NCBI RefSeq assembly: GCF_900128925.1
Contig: NZ_FQUJ01000012.1
Coordinates: 1-64,000, forward strand
Source of the DNA: Modicisalibacter ilicicola DSM 19980
GTDB lineage: Bacteria > Pseudomonadota > Gammaproteobacteria > Pseudomonadales > Halomonadaceae
Reading direction: 5' to 3'
DNA: 64,000 bases
Shown piece by piece: positions 36,805 through 46,667 of the stretch. Positions within the stretch are counted from its first letter, which is position 1. The number at the start of each line of letters is the position of its first letter. Position numbers and translations under genes: made by a program. Below the pieces are notes generated by a model that did not search any database, had not been told where the DNA came from, and was given only the letters and a program-made list of their open reading frames with translations.

Positions 36805-37263
36805 TCACCACTCGGCACTGGTCTCGCGCAGCTCAAAGAGCAGCTCCTTGAACTCCCCGAGGCACCAGCGCAGCTCGTCGGCAAGCGCCACGCGGTCGGC
36901 CGAGGCGATCAACGCCTGGCCGGCATCTCGCCGAGCGGCGCCCTCGACACCCCGCAGGGCCTCGAGGCGGGCGATCAACACGGCCAGCCAGCTGCCGGGG
37001 CGACCGGCCAGCTCGCGTAGCCGCTCGAGCTCGGCGATAGGCTCGTCATCTTCCTGAAGCAGTTCGCGCCAGTCGTGCCGTGCCAGGTACGCATGCTCGG
37101 TGACTTCACGCAGGGCGGCCTCGAGGGCCAGCTCGAGCAGGGCCAGCGTCCCCTCCTCCAGCGCCATGCGCCGCGAGGCCGCATGTTCGTCCTCCCCGCT
37201 CGGCGTCGCCAGAAGCAGCTCGGCCTGGTAGAGCAGCTGGTTGGTACGCCCGCGGGGGGTCAT
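36805..37263 (-). CDS. DUF6586 family protein
   Basis: The 152-residue protein starts [19 protein letters not shown] and is wholly helical, rich in Leu, Ala and Glu; it has no catalytic-looking motif. It ends [10 protein letters not shown]. The ATG overlaps the topA stop codon (ATGA), so it is co-translated with topA. The same neighbour follows topA in Pseudomonas, where it is annotated as DUF6586. Function unknown. The family name is from memory. Confidence 0.75.
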   Translation of the reverse strand: MTPRGRTNQLLYQAELLLATPSGEDEHAASRRMALEEGTLALLELALEAALREVTEHAYLARHDWRELLQEDDEPIAELERLRELAGRPGSWLAVLIARLEALRGVEGAARRDAGQALIASADRVALADELRWCLGEFKELLFELRETSAEW

Positions 37264-39890
37264 TTGCGCTTGTCCTCGACCTGCCACTTGCCCTTGTCGA
37301 AGACCGCCTTCCAGCCGGTGGCCTTGCCCTCCTCGTCGGTCATCACGTACTGGCTCTTGGTCTTGCGCGAGAAACGGATCTGCGCCGGTCGCCCGTCCGG
37401 GTCCCTGCTCGGCGCCTTGAGCAGGAAGTGGTATTTCTCCGGCAGTTCCTCGGCGTGGGCCTTGAGCTCCTCGACCAGGGGCGGTCGGGTCTCGCGGTTC
37501 TTGGGAAACTGGCTGGCCGCCAGGAACAGGCCGCTGGCGCCGTCGCGTAGCACGTAGTGATCGTCGACCTTCTGGCAGGCCAGCTCCGGCATCGGGATCG
37601 GGTCCATCTTGGGTGGCGCCACCTCGCCGCTCTTGAGCAGCTTGCGGGTGTTCTTGCAGTTCTCGTTGGTGCAGCCGAAGTACTTGCCGAAGCGGCCCGA
37701 CTTCAGTTGCATGTCGCTGCCGCACTTGTCGCATTCGATGGTGGGCCCTTCGTAGCCCTTGAGCTTGAAACGCCCTTTCTCGATCTCGTAGCCCTCGCAG
37801 TCCGGGCTGTTGCCGCAGATGTGCAGCTTGCGGGTCTCGTCGATCAGGTAACTGTCCATGGCGGTGCCGCACTTGGGGCAACGGCGCTTGGCGCGCAGCG
37901 CCTGGGTTTCGGCATCCTCGTCCGCGTCCGCGGCGACCGCCTCGTCCCCCGGGATCAGATCGATGGTGGTCTTGCAGCGCTCCTTGGGCGGCAGGTTGTA
38001 GCCGGAACAGCCCAGGAACACGCCGGTGGAGGCGGTACGGATCTGCATCTTGCGACCGCAGGTCGGGCAGTCGATGTCCGTGGGCACCGGCTGGTTGGGG
38101 CGCATGCCCTGCTCGCCCTCGGCTCGCTCGAGCTTGGCGCGGAATCCAGCATAGAAGTCGTCGAGCAACGCCTGCCAGTTGCGCTCCCCCTCGGCCACCT
38201 CGTCGAGGCTGTCTTCCATGCGGGCGGTGAAGCCGTAGTCCATCAGGTCGTTGAAGGATTCGGTGAGCCGGTCGGTGACGATGTCGCCGAGTTTCTCGGC
38301 ATAGAAGCGTCGGCTCTCGAGCTTGACGTAGCCACGATCCTGGATGGTCGAAATGATCGAGGCATAGGTGGAGGGCCGGCCGATGCCGCGCTTCTCGAGC
38401 TCCTTGACCAGGCTGGCCTCGGTGTAGCGTGCCGGCGGCTTGGTGAAGTGCTGCTGCGGATCGAGTCGCTCCAGGCTCAGGGGCGTGCCCTCGGCAATGT
38501 CGGGCAGCGTCTGATCCTCGTCCTTCTTGCCGGCGGGCTTCATGACGCGCGTATAGCCGTCGAACCTGAGCACGCGCCCCTTGGCGCGCAGCTCATAGCC
38601 TTCGCTCTCGACAGTCAGGGTGGTGGAAAGGTACTCCGCCGGGGGCATCTGGCAGGCCACGAACTGGCGCCAGATCAATTCGTAGAGACGCTCGGCGTCG
38701 CGTTCCATGTTCGCCAGGTTGCCTGCGGTGCGCGTCACGTCCGACGGACGGATCGCCTCGTGGGCCTCCTGGGCGCCTTCCTTGCTGGAGTAGCGATTGG
38801 GCGCCTCGGGCAGGTAGCGCTTGCCGAACTCGTCCAGGATATAGTCACGCACCCCGCTCACCGCATCCTGGGAGAGGTTGGTGGAATCGGTGCGCATGTA
38901 GGTGATGTAGCCCGCCTCGTAGAGCCGCTGGGCGAGGGTCATGGTCTTCTTCACCGAGAAACCCAGACGACCGCTGGCGGCCTGCTGCAGCGTCGAGGTG
39001 ATGAACGGCGCGTTGGGCTTGGAACGCGTGGGCTTCTCTTCCCGGGCGGTGATCGCCAGGCTGGCCTGTTCAAGCTTGGCGATGCGCTCGAGGGTCTCCT
39101 TCTCCGAGGTCGGGCGGAACGGCTTGCCGTCCTGGCGCACCAGCTCGAAGCGGATCGGTTCCCCCTGCGGGCTCACCAGGTCGGCGTGCACGTCCCAGAA
39201 CTCTTCCGGCACGAAGGCGCGAATCTCGCGCTCGCGCTCGACGATCAACCGCACCGCCACCGACTGCACCCGCCCGGCGGAGAGCCCGCGGGCGACCTTG
39301 GCCCACAGCAGCGGCGAGAGCATGAAGCCCACCACCCGATCGAGGAAGCGTCGGGTCTGTTGCGCCTCGACCCGGGGCACGTTGAGCGTGCCCGGCGCCT
39401 TGAAGGCCTCCTGGATGGCGTTCTCGGTGATCTCGTTGAACACCACCCGCTTGTAGCGCGTCGCGTCGCCGCCGATGGTCTCCTTGAGGTGCCAGGCGAT
39501 GGCCTCTCCCTCGCGATCCAGGTCGGTGGCAAGATAGATGGCATCGGCCTTCTCGGCGAGCCTGGCAAGCTCCGCCACGACCTTTTCCTTGCCGGGCAAG
39601 ATCTCGTAATGCGCCTCCCAGCCATGCTCCGGGTCGATCCCCATGCGCCGCACGAGCTGCGACCAGGCCTTCTGCTTCTTGTAGGTCGCCTTCTCCTCGG
39701 GAGACATCTTGCGCGTGGCCGCCGCCTGGCGAGCTCGCTCCTTGGGATCGGTGGCACTCTTGCCCGAACCACTGGTCGGCAGGTCGCGAATATGGCCAAC
39801 GCTCGACTTCACGATGAAATCGTTGCCGAGATACTTGTTGATCGTCTTGGCCTTGGCCGGCGACTCGACGATGACCAGTGACTTGCCCAT
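37260..39890 (-). CDS. topA: DNA topoisomerase I
   Basis: TopA relaxes negative supercoils behind RNA polymerase. The 876-residue protein starts [22 protein letters not shown] (Toprim domain, acidic triad in [14 protein letters not shown]). The catalytic Tyr is in [11 protein letters not shown]. The C-terminal third has three tetra-Cys zinc ribbons (CPTC...GCSG...C; CPKC...CGNSPDC; CDKC...GCTNENC) and then a basic tail. Insertions rich in Lys after residue 40 are common in gammaproteobacterial TopA. Length is close to E. coli TopA (865). Confidence 0.96.
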   Translation of the reverse strand: MGKSLVIVESPAKAKTINKYLGNDFIVKSSVGHIRDLPTSGSGKSATDPKERARQAAATRKMSPEEKATYKKQKAWSQLVRRMGIDPEHGWEAHYEILPGKEKVVAELARLAEKADAIYLATDLDREGEAIAWHLKETIGGDATRYKRVVFNEITENAIQEAFKAPGTLNVPRVEAQQTRRFLDRVVGFMLSPLLWAKVARGLSAGRVQSVAVRLIVEREREIRAFVPEEFWDVHADLVSPQGEPIRFELVRQDGKPFRPTSEKETLERIAKLEQASLAITAREEKPTRSKPNAPFITSTLQQAASGRLGFSVKKTMTLAQRLYEAGYITYMRTDSTNLSQDAVSGVRDYILDEFGKRYLPEAPNRYSSKEGAQEAHEAIRPSDVTRTAGNLANMERDAERLYELIWRQFVACQMPPAEYLSTTLTVESEGYELRAKGRVLRFDGYTRVMKPAGKKDEDQTLPDIAEGTPLSLERLDPQQHFTKPPARYTEASLVKELEKRGIGRPSTYASIISTIQDRGYVKLESRRFYAEKLGDIVTDRLTESFNDLMDYGFTARMEDSLDEVAEGERNWQALLDDFYAGFRAKLERAEGEQGMRPNQPVPTDIDCPTCGRKMQIRTASTGVFLGCSGYNLPPKERCKTTIDLIPGDEAVAADADEDAETQALRAKRRCPKCGTAMDSYLIDETRKLHICGNSPDCEGYEIEKGRFKLKGYEGPTIECDKCGSDMQLKSGRFGKYFGCTNENCKNTRKLLKSGEVAPPKMDPIPMPELACQKVDDHYVLRDGASGLFLAASQFPKNRETRPPLVEELKAHAEELPEKYHFLLKAPSRDPDGRPAQIRFSRKTKSQYVMTDEEGKATGWKAVFDKGKWQVEDKRK

Positions 39891-40278
39891 AGCACTCCAG
39901 TTCCTTCGAGCCCAGGTCCGGGGAGGTTCCGTCGACCTTGGCAGCTTGTGCGTCGTGCCGGCGTGTGATTCCGGCGGAAAAATGCGCCTACCCTACCCCA
40001 GCCATGCGTATCGCGCCAGCCTAGGCAGATTTTGGATGTCGGGGCACATCCAGGGCTTCATGAGGCTAGCCGGCCTGAACGCTTCCATGCAAGCCGGGTG
40101 TCGAGCCCAGGCCTTGCTTATCTATCGTCACTGGCACGTCTGCCTTGAAGGCCACCGACCGGTCGACGCGAATTCCAGGCCGGCGACCCAGATGCGCTAG
40201 AATAAAAAAACGTCCAGCCACAGATGTCGGCTCGGGCCATACTCACACTGTCTACCCATCGACCCTGGAAGTCTTCCG
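39891..40278. other. Intergenic region between topA and mgsA
   Basis: This 388-base divergent gap must hold both promoters. A TAGAAT at 40198-40203, followed by an A-run, is a fair -10 candidate for mgsA, without a clear -35. A short hairpin, TGGATGT-CGGGGC-ACATCCA, lies at 40033-40052. I see no RNA gene, repeat or credible small gene here. Confidence 0.6.
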
Positions 40279-40752
40279 ATGACCCATCCACGCCCCGCCC
40301 GACAGGTCCAGCGCAGTCTTTCTCCCCGCAAGCGCGTCGCGTTGATCGCCCATGACGGCAAGAAGGAGGAACTGCTGGAGTGGGCGGGGCGCTGGCGCGA
40401 TACCCTCGCGCAGCACCAGTTGCTGGGCACCGGCACCACCGCCAGCCGGGTGGCGGCCACCCTGGGGCTGGACGTCGAAGGACTGATGAGCGGGCCGCTC
40501 GGCGGCGATCAGCAGATCGGCGCCTGCATCGCCGAACAGCGCCTGGATGTGCTGATCTTCTTCTGGGACCCGTTCGCGCCCATGCCCCACGACCCGGATG
40601 TCAAGGCATTGCTGCGTCTGGCGGCACTCTGGAACATCCCCGTGGCCTGCAATGCCGCCAGCGCGGATTTCATGCTCAGCTCGCCCTGCATGGGCGAGAG
40701 CTACACCATGAACATCCCCGACGCCGGCGACTGGGTGGCGGCTCGCCGCTGA
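40279..40752 (+). CDS. mgsA: Methylglyoxal synthase
   Basis: MgsA converts dihydroxyacetone phosphate to methylglyoxal, a bypass of lower glycolysis when phosphate is short. The 157-residue protein has a short extra N-terminus and then VALIAHDGKKEELL, the phosphate-binding GTGTTASRV, the catalytic SGPLGGDQQIG (Asp) and FFWDPFAPMPHDPDVKALLR. GGAAG precedes the ATG. Length and motifs fit the family. Confidence 0.95.
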   Translation: MTHPRPARQVQRSLSPRKRVALIAHDGKKEELLEWAGRWRDTLAQHQLLGTGTTASRVAATLGLDVEGLMSGPLGGDQQIGACIAEQRLDVLIFFWDPFAPMPHDPDVKALLRLAALWNIPVACNAASADFMLSSPCMGESYTMNIPDAGDWVAARR

Positions 40753-40757
40753 GACGA

Positions 40758-40782
40758 CATCGCCGCCCGGAAGGCGGCGATG
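40758..40782 (+). terminator. Hairpin between mgsA and the DUF3141 gene
   Basis: CATCGCCGCC and GGCGGCGATG pair around CGGAA just after the mgsA stop. There is no T-run. It lies between convergent genes and could serve both. Confidence 0.5.
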
Positions 40783-40805
40783 GTGTCACGGGAACCCGCG
40801 AACCG

Positions 40806-43127
40806 TCATGACGACGACGAATCGCGGGTGGGGCCTGGGGCGCCCTTCTTGCGCGTCGCTCTTCTCTTGCGCCCCGCGTTGGAGCGTCTCGTGCTCTCGC
40901 CGCTGCTTGCCTCGGGCTGCGCCGGCGCTTCCTGCACGGGCTTGGCCCGTTCGAAGAGCTTCTTGACGATGGCCAGCCGGGTCTGGGTCTTCTCTTCCAG
41001 GGGCTCGCTGGCTCGCACCACCTGTTCGATATGCGCCATGTAGGCATCGATGGTGGCGGCGTCCTCGCCCTGCAGCATGGTCGGCAAGGCCTGTATGGCC
41101 GCATGGCCATCCAGATTGAGGATCTCGAACTCGTCGCGCACCCAGGTCTTGAAGGTGGTCAGGTCGACGTCGGCACCCATCTCGTCCCGGGTCGCCTTCA
41201 GACGCTGGAAGTTGCGCTCGTCCGTGGTGGTCGAACCGCCAAGCACGAAGATCAGGGCGCGTACCGAAGCCTGGACGATGGTGCCCTCGTCGATGGAGTC
41301 GAGCAGTGCCTGCTTGCGCTGCTCGACGAAGCGGTGATGCTCCGGCGAGGCACCGGGCAACGGCAACGGCCGTTGATCGTCGGCCCTGAGCCCCATCAGG
41401 GTCTGCAACAGCGGCTGGCCGTAGACCTGCATGAACAACTGCTCGGTTGCCTGGTCGCGCAGGTCCCGATAGGCGTTCAGGCCCTGCACGATCTGGTCCG
41501 AGATCATGCCCTCGAGCACCTTGAACGGATTGCTGTCGTCGACCGGGTGGCGGCTTGCCTTGATGGCATCGGCCATGACCGGTAGCGGCACCGTGGCCGG
41601 ATTGCGGTCCGAAAGGAGCTTGTAGCCCATCTTGAGCGGATGGGAACGGCGCATCCAGCTCGCCGCCTCCGGCGTCATCACCGCCTGGATCAGCGGTTGC
41701 AGGTAGCGCCGGTAGAGGCCGAGGTTGATGTTCGATATGCGAGAGACCGTGGCGAAACGCCGCTCGTCCTCGATGTCGGTCTTGACGATGGCATCGATGT
41801 CCTCGAAGTCGCGTGGCGCAAACTCGAGCAGGTAGTCCCCGTCGATCAGGTCCGGGTTGGCCTGGGAGGCATCGCGCTCGGTCACCTTGGACTCGTAGAG
41901 CCCTGGCGGCAGGATATCGATGTAATCCATGTTCGCCGTGAATTCGGCGTGCTCCTTGCGGGACACGCTGCCCGAGACGAAGATGCCCAGGTGCCCGGTC
42001 GTGTCGTGCACGCAGTAGACGATGGTCTGATCGTGGGCCTGGATATCGTCGACGCTCTCGTACAGGTCGTCGATCCAGCCCAGGGCCTGGGGAGGTGGCG
42101 TGATGTCGTCCCCCTGGGAGCAGAACACCACGATCGGCGAGCGGATGTTACGCAGATCGATGCGCCGTCCATCCCGGGTAAGCAGCTGAGAGGTGCTCAG
42201 ACGGTTGCCGATGAACAGGTTATCGACGATGTACTGGATCTCGTCGCTGTTAAGAACCACGTGCCCGCCCCACCAGCGTTCGAAGCGCAGGTAGCGCTGG
42301 GCCTCGCTGTCCACGTTGGCATAGAGGTTGTACTGCTTGCTCCAGAAGGTATTGGCGGGGTTGAGCTTCTCGAAGTTCTGCACCAGCCAGGCGCCGTCGA
42401 ACTGGCCGTGGCCGAGATCGCTCACCAGGGTGGTCAGCCAGCTGCCACCCAGCATGCCCGCAGAGTAGCGCATGGGGTTCTTGCCCCGTTCGCCGGCCCA
42501 GTAGGAAAGCGGGGCGCCGGCGATCAGGATGGGGCCGAAGCAATCCGGCTCCAGGGCCGCGGCCATCATGATCTGCCAGCCGGCCTGGCAGTTGCCCACC
42601 ACCATGGGTTGCTCGGCGACGTCCGGGTGACGTTCGATGACATGGCGCAGGAACTGCACTTCTGCCTCGACGACGTCCTCGACGGTCTGGCCCGGCACGG
42701 GATACGGCAGGAAGCCGATGAAGTAGCAGGGGTGGCCGGCCCGCAGTGCCACGCCGATCTCGCTGTCGGGCTTGAATCCGCCGATCCCCGGGCCGTGGCC
42801 GGCGCGTGGGTCGACGACGACGAACGGACGCATGCTCTCGTCGATCTCGATGCCTTCCGTCGGCAGGATGCGCATCAGCTCGTAGTTGACCGGGTTGGGA
42901 AGCGTGCGCCCATCCAGCAGCACCTCCGTGTCGAAGCCCAGCACATTGGGCTTGGTCTCCTCCATATGCTCGAGATACTGGTTACCGCGCTGACGCATGA
43001 CATCGAGATAGAGCACACTGCGTTCGCAGGCATCGCGCCAGTACTCGGCAGCGGCCTTGCCAAGCCCCAGCGGGTCCCAGAAGGGGCGCGTGATTTCCAC
43101 AGCAAGGGGGGCATAGATAGGAAACAT
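40806..43127 (-). CDS. DUF3141 PhaC-like alpha/beta hydrolase
   Basis: The 773-residue protein resembles polyhydroxyalkanoate synthases in its N-terminal two thirds. The nucleophile motif is GNCQAGW (Cys), with a plausible acid in SQGDDITPP and His in HDTTGHLGIFVSG, the PhaC order of Cys-Asp-His. The C-terminal third (about 600-740) is helical and recalls TerB/DUF533-type bundles, then ends in a Lys/Arg/Ser tail (RRSNAGRKRRATRKKG) that could bind nucleic acid or polymer granules. ATG 43127 has GGAG 6 bases upstream. Whether it makes or degrades a polyester cannot be told; the DUF3141 name is from memory. Confidence 0.8.
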   Translation of the reverse strand: MFPIYAPLAVEITRPFWDPLGLGKAAAEYWRDACERSVLYLDVMRQRGNQYLEHMEETKPNVLGFDTEVLLDGRTLPNPVNYELMRILPTEGIEIDESMRPFVVVDPRAGHGPGIGGFKPDSEIGVALRAGHPCYFIGFLPYPVPGQTVEDVVEAEVQFLRHVIERHPDVAEQPMVVGNCQAGWQIMMAAALEPDCFGPILIAGAPLSYWAGERGKNPMRYSAGMLGGSWLTTLVSDLGHGQFDGAWLVQNFEKLNPANTFWSKQYNLYANVDSEAQRYLRFERWWGGHVVLNSDEIQYIVDNLFIGNRLSTSQLLTRDGRRIDLRNIRSPIVVFCSQGDDITPPPQALGWIDDLYESVDDIQAHDQTIVYCVHDTTGHLGIFVSGSVSRKEHAEFTANMDYIDILPPGLYESKVTERDASQANPDLIDGDYLLEFAPRDFEDIDAIVKTDIEDERRFATVSRISNINLGLYRRYLQPLIQAVMTPEAASWMRRSHPLKMGYKLLSDRNPATVPLPVMADAIKASRHPVDDSNPFKVLEGMISDQIVQGLNAYRDLRDQATEQLFMQVYGQPLLQTLMGLRADDQRPLPLPGASPEHHRFVEQRKQALLDSIDEGTIVQASVRALIFVLGGSTTTDERNFQRLKATRDEMGADVDLTTFKTWVRDEFEILNLDGHAAIQALPTMLQGEDAATIDAYMAHIEQVVRASEPLEEKTQTRLAIVKKLFERAKPVQEAPAQPEASSGESTRRSNAGRKRRATRKKGAPGPTRDSSSS

Positions 43128-43215
43128 GGGTGGCTCCATTCGCAAAAAAATTGCTGCACCGCAAAACAAGAGTAGCGCCAGTGTAGCGGGCTTACCAATC
43201 CAAGTCAGTTACCGA

Positions 43216-43231
43216 CGATTACAACACACTA
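43216..43231 (-). promoter_or_regulatory. Ter-like sequence
   Basis: The minus strand reads TAGTGTGTTGTAATCG. It shares the TGTTGTAA core and the preceding AGT with E. coli Ter (AGTATGTTGTAACTA), 11 of 15 positions as I align them. It lies in an AT-rich patch upstream of the DUF3141 gene. With a Tus homologue in the window a real site is possible, but a chance match is not excluded. Confidence 0.3.
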
Positions 43232-43365
43232 AACAATGAAGCTCTTGATGCTTAAAAGACGCTATTAGTATTGTTTTTTTAATACATGAATGATGCTTCA
43301 TTCCAAGAAAAGGAGGTGCCCGATCGCAGACACCTCCCTCTTGGCTTGGCCGTGTGTTCCTCGGC

Positions 43366-43701
43366 TCAGAGCGGCGTCGGCGGCTCGTCGCCCCTGGATG
43401 TCGCGGATGCACTGCCCTCACCGTTCCCGCCACGGTCCGGGTGACCGTCCGCTGCGGAAGTTCCGGAAGCGTTGCGAGGAACGCCGCCCTGGCGCGCCTG
43501 CCAGGCCAGCGCCCCCAGGCCGGCGATGGTGCCGTACTTGAGTGTCTTGCCCAGCAGGCTGCGACCGCCTCGGGTACTGATCAGCAACCCGAGCAGACCA
43601 CCCGCCAGGGCGCTTCTCGTGTCGATTCCCCGCCCCTGCGAAGACTCGCAAAGCTCCTCGGCAGCCTTGACCAGATGATCCCAGGCACCTCTATCTTCCA
43701 T
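43366..43701 (-). CDS. Truncated DUF533-like small membrane protein
   Basis: The 111-residue protein has one glycine-rich hydrophobic segment (ALAGGLLGLLISTRGGRSLLGKTLKYGTIAGLGALAWQA, about 31-69) that mirrors the matching segment of the next gene (GALGMLLGTKRGRK...LKYGALAGVGVLAWKAWQ). It lacks that protein's C-terminal TerB-like domain; the remaining C-terminus is polar and disordered. GAGAGGACATT precedes the ATG. It looks like a paralogue made by partial duplication. Function unknown. Confidence 0.7.
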   Translation of the reverse strand: MEDRGAWDHLVKAAEELCESSQGRGIDTRSALAGGLLGLLISTRGGRSLLGKTLKYGTIAGLGALAWQARQGGVPRNASGTSAADGHPDRGGNGEGSASATSRGDEPPTPL

Positions 43702-43752
43702 AATGTCCTCTCCCGTTGATCGAATACTGACGTTGACACGCTCTTTCGAAGT

Positions 43753-44418
43753 CTAGGCCATTGAGGTGGCCTGGGACTCCAGTTCTCTGGCCACACCCGG
43801 GGCCAGCCCGAGTGCCGCAGCCAGCTGATCGAGCCAGGCGCGCTCCATCGGGTTCTGTTCATCGATGATGGCAAGGCTGGCCAGATACATTTCCCGCGCC
43901 GCCTGGGGTGAATCGGCCTTGCGGGCGATCCTCTGCGCATCGAGAGGGGCGTCCATGCACTGCTCGATCCAGGCATGCAGCTCGTCATCCGCCCCGAGGG
44001 CATCGATCTGGTCGACCAGCCGGGCACGCTCATCGGCGTCGATGTGTCCGTCCGCGCGGGCAGCGGCGATCATCGCCTCGAGAATCGCCAGGCTGCGCTG
44101 CTCCTGGGCGTCACCCTCGAGCTGCTCCAGGGGCACCTCCTTTTCCGAGCTGCCGGGGGCACCGCTGCCCATTGCCTGCCCCTCGTCCTGTCCGGTCTGC
44201 TGGTTCTGCTGATAGTGCTGCCAGGCCTTCCAGGCCAGCACGCCCACACCGGCCAGGGCACCGTACTTCAGGCCCGTTGCCCCCAGCTTGCGCCCCCGCT
44301 TGGTACCCAGCAGCATGCCCAGCGCCCCACCGCCGGCCAGCTTGCCGATACCGAGGCCCTCTTTCGACGAGCCGCCGGCCTGTTTCATCAACTGGTCGAG
44401 GATACCCTTGGCATTCAT
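43753..44418 (-). CDS. DUF533 family inner membrane protein (YebE-like)
   Basis: The 221-residue protein starts MNAKGILDQLMKQAGGSSK, has a glycine-rich hydrophobic segment (about 28-65) and, after a Gln-rich linker, a TerB-like helical domain (about 90-215; LEAMIAAARADGHIDADERARLVDQID and a C-terminal ARLYL-type helix region near EMYLASLAIIDEQNPMERAWLDQLA). This is the YebE/DUF533 layout. YebE of E. coli is in the Cpx envelope stress regulon; whether this copy is too is unknown. GGAGGG precedes the ATG. Confidence 0.85.
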   Translation of the reverse strand: MNAKGILDQLMKQAGGSSKEGLGIGKLAGGGALGMLLGTKRGRKLGATGLKYGALAGVGVLAWKAWQHYQQNQQTGQDEGQAMGSGAPGSSEKEVPLEQLEGDAQEQRSLAILEAMIAAARADGHIDADERARLVDQIDALGADDELHAWIEQCMDAPLDAQRIARKADSPQAAREMYLASLAIIDEQNPMERAWLDQLAAALGLAPGVARELESQATSMA

Positions 44419-44502
44419 CGCGTCCCTCCTCAGGGCCGTGCAGAGATGCTGATAGCATAGGCGATCGCGTCGTGAACGAGAAATCGTGCCTGGCGCACCA
44501 TC

Positions 44503-44533
44503 AAAAAACCTCGCGACCGTGCGTCGCGAGGTT
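44503..44533 (-). terminator. Terminator of the lip operon
   Basis: AACCTCGCGAC and GTCGCGAGGTT form an 11-bp perfect stem with a 5-base loop. On the minus strand it is followed by TTTTTT, a classic intrinsic terminator after lipA. Confidence 0.9.
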
Positions 44534-44553
44534 CCATCTCGACGGGGGCACCC

Positions 44554-45552
44554 CTACTTGACTTCGATGCCGTGAGCCTGCTGGTCGGCATGATAGGAAG
44601 AGCGCACCAGGGGGCCCGAGGCGACATGGGTGAAGCCCAGCGCCCTGCCCTGCTCGGCGAACCAGTCGAAGGTGTCGGGGTGCACCCAGCGGTCCACCGG
44701 CAAGTGATTGCGCGAAGGCTGCATGTACTGCCCCAGGGTCAGCATGTCGACATCGTGGGCACGCAGGTCGCGCATCACCTCGATCACCTGCTCGTCGGTC
44801 TCTCCGACGCCAAGCATCAATCCGGACTTGGTCAGTACATCGCCCCGACGCGCCTTGTACCCCTCGAGCAGGTCCAGGGACCATTGATAGTCGGCCCCGG
44901 GGCGCACCCGACGATAGAGCGATGGCACGGTCTCCAGGTTGTGGTTGAAGACATCCGGCGGCGTCTGCTCGAGGATATCCAGCGCCTTCTGCATTCGACC
45001 GCGAAAGTCCGGCACCAGTACCTCGATCTCGATCGACGGGCTGTCGCGACGGATCTCGCGGATGCAGTCGGCGAAGTGCTGAGCGCCGCCGTCGCGCAGA
45101 TCGTCGCGATCCACCGAGGTGACCACCACGTACTTCAGGCGCATCTCGGCGATGGCCTCGGCGAGTTCCCGGGGCTCGTTCTCGTTCAAGGCGTTGGGGC
45201 GTCCGTGGGCCACGTCGCAGAATGGACAGCGCCGGGTGCAGATATCGCCCATGATCATGAAGGTCGCCGTGCCCCCATGGAAGCACTCGCCGATATTGGG
45301 GCAGGTGGCCTCCTCGCACACCGTGTGAAGGCCGTGCTTGCGAAGCGTCTGCTTGATGCGCGTGACTTCCTTGGATACCGGCATGCGCACGCGCAACCAG
45401 TCGGGCTTCTTGGGCAGGGTCTCGGTGGGAATCACCTTGACCGGAATGCGCGCCACCTTGTCGGCGCCACGCAGCTTGACCCCGCGCTCTGCGCGGGGCT
45501 TCTTCGGGGCCGGGGCGGCCCGTTCCTGACTTGCGACGGTGGTCTCGGTCAT
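44554..45552 (-). CDS. lipA: Lipoyl synthase
   Basis: LipA inserts two sulfurs into octanoyl groups carried by E2 and GcvH proteins. The 332-residue radical SAM enzyme has the auxiliary cluster motif [12 protein letters not shown], the radical SAM motif CTRRCPFC and a C-terminal RSSYHAD whose Ser binds the auxiliary cluster. The ATG at 45552 follows lipB by 5 bases. The N-terminal 40 residues are Ala/Pro/Lys-rich and variable. It works downstream of LipB, on proteins such as the E2 encoded at 30197-31495. Confidence 0.96.
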   Translation of the reverse strand: MTETTVASQERAAPAPKKPRAERGVKLRGADKVARIPVKVIPTETLPKKPDWLRVRMPVSKEVTRIKQTLRKHGLHTVCEEATCPNIGECFHGGTATFMIMGDICTRRCPFCDVAHGRPNALNENEPRELAEAIAEMRLKYVVVTSVDRDDLRDGGAQHFADCIREIRRDSPSIEIEVLVPDFRGRMQKALDILEQTPPDVFNHNLETVPSLYRRVRPGADYQWSLDLLEGYKARRGDVLTKSGLMLGVGETDEQVIEVMRDLRAHDVDMLTLGQYMQPSRNHLPVDRWVHPDTFDWFAEQGRALGFTHVASGPLVRSSYHADQQAHGIEVK

Positions 45553-45557
45553 CGATC

Positions 45558-46253
45558 CTATCCTGCGGTTCGGGAAGATTCGGCGGTCAGCTCGGACACC
45601 AGGCCCACGGGCATTCCGCGACACTCATTCACATTGTCGTCGCCACCCAGCCGCGTGGCCAGGCAGCGCACCAGACGGGTTGCCTCCTCGTCGAATCGGG
45701 GACGTTCGCCGCACAGGTCACGCAACTGGGTCATGGTCATGCCAGCGTAGCCGCAAGGGTTGATGCGTGCGAATGGAGAAAGGTCCATATCGATATTGAA
45801 GGCAATGCCGTGAAAACTGCACCCACGGCGTATACGCAGTCCCAGTGAAGCGATCTTGGTATCACCGACATAGACACCCGGCGCCTCGGGCCTGGCTCGT
45901 CCCTCGATGGCATGTTCGGCGAGCGCATCGATCACGCTGTTCTCCAGGGCAGTGACCAGCTCTCGCACCCCCATCCTGCGCCGGCGCACATCCAGCAACG
46001 GGTACAGGATCAGTTGTCCCGGGCCATGATAGGTCACCTGCCCGCCGCGGTCGGTGTCGACCACGGGAATGTCGCCAGGCATCAGCAGGTGCTCGGGGCG
46101 GCCCGCCTGGCCCTGGGTGAACACCGGCTCGTGCTCCACGAGCCAGAGGGCGTCCCGAGATGCCGAGCTCCGCTGGTCGGTAAAGGTGCGCATGGCACGC
46201 CATACCGGCGCGTAGGACTGGCGTCCCAGACGATAGACGTCCAGTTCGGCCAT
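45558..46253 (-). CDS. lipB: Octanoyl-ACP:protein octanoyltransferase
   Basis: LipB moves octanoate from acyl carrier protein to lipoyl domains through a Cys acyl-enzyme. The 231-residue protein shows [31 protein letters not shown], the Lys-containing [20 protein letters not shown] and the catalytic Cys of INPCGYAGM. The ATG directly follows the ybeD stop codon. The C-terminal 30 residues are extra compared with E. coli LipB (213). Confidence 0.95.
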   Translation of the reverse strand: MAELDVYRLGRQSYAPVWRAMRTFTDQRSSASRDALWLVEHEPVFTQGQAGRPEHLLMPGDIPVVDTDRGGQVTYHGPGQLILYPLLDVRRRRMGVRELVTALENSVIDALAEHAIEGRARPEAPGVYVGDTKIASLGLRIRRGCSFHGIAFNIDMDLSPFARINPCGYAGMTMTQLRDLCGERPRFDEEATRLVRCLATRLGGDDNVNECRGMPVGLVSELTAESSRTAG

Positions 46254-46556
46254 TCATAGCACCATGTGGACGCGGCCGGTCGCCTTGAGTGATGCGAACA
46301 GCGCCTGCAACTGGTCGTTGCCGGTCGCGGTGATCGTCACTCGCAGCGACTGGAAGCGCCCGTTGCGACTGTCCACCGCGACGACACGGGTGGCATCGAA
46401 ATCCGGCGCGTGGGCCTTGACCACCTCGATCACCGCTGCCTGGAACCCGGGAGCGGCGGTACCGACGATCTTGATCGGATAGTCGCAGGGAAACTCGACC
46501 TTAGGAGGCGCCTGAGGCCTCTCCGTGCGTAAATCCCGCAAGGATTTGTCATTCAT
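46254..46556 (-). CDS. ybeD: DUF493 family protein YbeD
   Basis: The 100-residue protein has a ferredoxin-like ACT-type fold pattern: PPKVEFPCDYPIKIVG, VVKAHAPDFDATRVVAVDSRNGRFQSLRVTITA, and KATGRVHMVL at the end. YbeD/DUF493 is found next to lipB in many proteobacteria and may act as a small regulator; its role is not settled. The ATG at 46556 is preferred to an upstream ATG at 46616 because the family starts near here. Confidence 0.9.
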   Translation of the reverse strand: MNDKSLRDLRTERPQAPPKVEFPCDYPIKIVGTAAPGFQAAVIEVVKAHAPDFDATRVVAVDSRNGRFQSLRVTITATGNDQLQALFASLKATGRVHMVL

Positions 46557-46667
46557 GACGATCACTCGGCGAACACTATTTCCGAGTATTCTACTCAACC
46601 TCTGCGTCCCGACCAAGGGGCACGCCGCAACAGCGGCTCGAACCCACCTCCTCGAGCCGGCTCCTGC

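Noticed and set aside
37557-39881. A 774-codon open frame on the plus strand opposite topA
   Set aside because: It mirrors topA exactly, has no ribosome site, and its composition is what high-GC antisense frames give. topA has clear family motifs.
39709-40200. A 163-codon open frame running from topA into the topA-mgsA gap
   Set aside because: Most of it is antisense topA, and the rest has no recognisable composition or ribosome site.
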